Assembly (NCBI GenBank): GCA_004214055.1 | Contig: SGYT01000003.1 | Span: forward strand, 1 to 41,717 | Source: Candidatus Actinomarinales bacterium | GTDB taxonomy: Bacteria > Actinomycetota > Acidimicrobiia > Actinomarinales > Actinomarinaceae | Length of the DNA: 41,717 bases | Reading direction: 5' to 3' | Part shown: one piece after another, positions 40,131-41,717 of the stretch | How positions within the stretch are numbered: position 1 is the stretch's first letter | How the letters are laid out: the number at the start of each line of letters is the position of its first letter | Program-made: the position numbers and the translations under genes | Notes under the pieces: model-generated | Databases searched by the model: none | What the model saw: only the letters and a program-made list of their open reading frames with translations | Told to the model about the DNA's origin: nothing

Positions 40131-41088
40131 ATCTCTATTCTCATACAAGCCTCTTGCCACGGCACTACTAAGTGTTGCAATTACAGCTGGGTTATTCGTT
40201 ATCTTTGGGTCAAATGGCTGGGGTATGTCTGCAGGAAATGAACAAGCTATTGGTGAGATATCTCGTTGGTGCGAAAGAGTAAGTGGAGGATTCTTTAGAG
40301 AGCCCGTTAATACTCTAGGAAATCTAGGTTTTGTAATTACCGGTTTATATATGTTTTATAAGCTTGCACAAGATGCAACATCAGGAAATGGTATCAAAAT
40401 GTTTGGCTCTCCAGCTATTGCAGTTCTTTATGCGTCAGCTTCAACATTTTTAGGTCCTGGATCAATGGCTATGCATGGAACGCATACTCCGTTTGGAGCT
40501 TGGTTAGATAACGTTTCCATGATTACTTATATTTTAATTCTCTGGTTGTACAATTTAAAACGTTTAATAGGTTTTTCGTTAAAGACATATTTAACTGTTT
40601 ACTCTCTCCTTCTTGGTTGGTTTGCATATAGCTATTGGTTTATTGATGGAGGTATGGGTATTGGGGTGAACCTGTTTGAATTGAGCATCGGTTTATGGAT
40701 TGCTACTGAAGTATTAGTAAAATTTCCCACTCTTTATGGAAGAGTTGGATCTGGATTTGCTGTATTGTTGACCCAACAACTTTTTGGTAACCCAGTAATT
40801 AATGCTCTCCAAAACTTTCAAGATAACTGGGAAATGCTTTTATATTTTGCTCCAGCATTAATTCCAAATATTCAATCAACAACTACCAAAAAATACACTC
40901 CGTGGTTTTTCTTAGGCTTTGCCTCATTTTTTGGTGCTCTCCTTATTTGGGGAACAGGGGTTCCAGACCATCCATGGTGTAACCCTGATTCGTTGCTGCA
41001 GGCTCATATGGTTTGGCATTTAATGTGCTCCGTTGCAACACTATGCTTTTTTAATTTATACAGGACAGAACAGCTCAATGCAAAGTAG
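40114..41088 (+). CDS. CREST-superfamily (alkaline ceramidase-like) membrane protein
   Basis: A membrane protein of about 324 aa with seven or so helices. Four CREST superfamily motifs appear in order: FFREPVNTLGNLGFVITG (E..NT..N), GSMAMHGTHTPFGAWLDNVSM (SxxxH then D..SM), and QAHMVWHLMCSVATL (HxxWH). Together they form the metal-dependent hydrolase site of alkaline ceramidases and PAQR relatives. The bacterial substrate is unknown; sphingolipids are not expected in this lineage. ATG 40114 overlaps the PLP enzyme gene by 17 nt; ATG 40090, in the same frame, would add 8 residues and overlap by 41 nt. Confidence 0.85.
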   Translation: MQAKNKSLFSYKPLATALLSVAITAGLFVIFGSNGWGMSAGNEQAIGEISRWCERVSGGFFREPVNTLGNLGFVITGLYMFYKLAQDATSGNGIKMFGSPAIAVLYASASTFLGPGSMAMHGTHTPFGAWLDNVSMITYILILWLYNLKRLIGFSLKTYLTVYSLLLGWFAYSYWFIDGGMGIGVNLFELSIGLWIATEVLVKFPTLYGRVGSGFAVLLTQQLFGNPVINALQNFQDNWEMLLYFAPALIPNIQSTTTKKYTPWFFLGFASFFGALLIWGTGVPDHPWCNPDSLLQAHMVWHLMCSVATLCFFNLYRTEQLNAK

Positions 41089-41091
41089 TAT
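41086..41091 (+). promoter_or_regulatory. Leaderless -10 box of the lipoprotein gene
   Basis: TAGTAT, spacer TTTTGCT (7 nt), then ATG at 41099. The first three bases are the stop codon of the preceding gene. Confidence 0.35.
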
Positions 41092-41098
41092 TTTTGCT

Positions 41099-41717
41099 AT
41101 GAAAAAAGTACTTATTTTATTAACAATCTTTCTAATCTCCTGTGGGTCTGAGAATGGAACAGCTGAACTTGATTATTCTGTGGAAGAAAGTTCAGAGGCT
41201 GTAGAAGAAATAGTTGTTTTAGAAACTCAAAAAAAAGAAGAAAATAGTGGGATCAGTGAAGAAGATTTTGATGAATATATAGCAGGACTAGAAGATTACG
41301 GTGCAGGAGGTTCATTTGTGCCAATTCCTTTAAAGCTTGATGACTTTAAACCCTTTACTGAATCTGGAAACTGTTTAAGTGATGATGTAAAAATAATTGA
41401 GCCAGAAGAATTTATAACTCTACTTGTAGAAGCTTATTGGGGAACAAGGGAAGATATGACATATGGCTATATTTCTGAGAATGGGAATGTAACTCGTAAT
41501 GGACCATTTGCTACATGGAATTATGAAAAATTAGTCGCTATCAATTCACAATATATTCTTGAAGAATTTGATGAATTTTTAATTAGAGGTTTAGATAGAA
41601 CGCCTGAGGAATATACAATTTATTGGAACGACTATGAAACACTCTTAAAATCCTTATGCAGTATTAAAAAAGATAACCGTGGTTATTTAGAAATGATAAT
41701 GTCTACTCAAGAACTAA
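41099..41717 (+). CDS. Lipoprotein, partial at the window end
   Basis: An incomplete gene; 206 residues are visible and no stop is reached. It begins MKKVLILLTIFLISCGSE, a lipoprotein signal with lipobox LISC and the lipidated Cys at residue 15. A Glu-rich stretch follows, then a folded region with two more Cys (in SGNCLSDD and KSLCSIKK) that might form a disulfide. The start of that region, VPIPLKLDDFKPFTESGNCLSDD (in parts), shows no family I recognise. It is probably anchored to the outer face of the membrane. Confidence 0.8.
   Translation, partial: MKKVLILLTIFLISCGSENGTAELDYSVEESSEAVEEIVVLETQKKEENSGISEEDFDEYIAGLEDYGAGGSFVPIPLKLDDFKPFTESGNCLSDDVKIIEPEEFITLLVEAYWGTREDMTYGYISENGNVTRNGPFATWNYEKLVAINSQYILEEFDEFLIRGLDRTPEEYTIYWNDYETLLKSLCSIKKDNRGYLEMIMSTQEL

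Overview
The window looks like a chromosomal segment of a free-living, genome-streamlined, low-GC marine actinobacterium, most like the Acidimicrobiia-related Candidatus Actinomarina group. Actinobacterial markers are a WhiB regulator, a GlnR-type orphan regulator beside a type II glutamine synthetase, and a membrane protein with the Thr-rich TTTTSTTTTTLPG-type linker common in Acidimicrobiia. Streamlining shows as strong A+T bias, almost no intergenic DNA, and convergent genes that share stop codons. The lineage is an inference from gene content; no 16S gene is present. I see no phage, insertion sequence, CRISPR array or rRNA.

Layout. 1-5.1 kb: three minus-strand tRNAs (Phe, Asp, Lys), an Arg tRNA, and scattered cell-surface polysaccharide genes (polyprenyl-phosphate sugar transferase, GT4, WecG/TagA). 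5.1-8.1 kb: argS, a membrane protein, a small NifU-N-like protein and a Thr-rich anchored protein. 8.1-10.2 kb: glutamine synthetase II, divergent from a GlnR-like regulator, then an A-type Fe-S carrier. 10.3-14.6 kb: Mrp ATPase, the selenocysteine genes selA and selB, and whiB. 14.7-18.7 kb: NfeD-like protein, single-domain response regulator, CNNM/CorC protein, thioredoxin-fold protein, YjbQ. 18.7-22 kb: a COG4091 (DRL/DXR-II-like) reductoisomerase candidate overlapping ispD, a 135-aa orphan and a DMT transporter. 22-24.8 kb: the conserved rpsF-ssb-rpsR-rplI-dnaB block. 24.9-26.5 kb: panB and msrA.

26.5-38.9 kb is the most interesting part: a dense nucleoside-scavenging region. One side has a DUF2419/Qng1-like queuosine-nucleotide glycosidase, two IunH-type nucleoside hydrolases and a divergent ribokinase. 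The other has a complete ECF uptake system (two ATPases, S component, EcfT) interleaved with a 63-aa membrane protein and two tandem uridine-phosphorylase-family enzymes, ending in an MFS transporter. A nucleoside 2-deoxyribosyltransferase lies just beyond. Together these could import nucleosides, split base from sugar, and rephosphorylate the sugar; queuosine or another modified nucleoside is a possible substrate. The window ends with a P450, a Cys/Met-metabolism PLP enzyme, a CREST ceramidase-like membrane protein and a lipoprotein cut by the window edge.

Two genome-wide signals stand out. Fifteen genes carry a TANNNT -10-like hexamer exactly 6-7 nt before the start codon, which implies widespread leaderless transcription. 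Eight of nine convergent gene pairs overlap at their 3' ends, four of them by a shared four-base stop.
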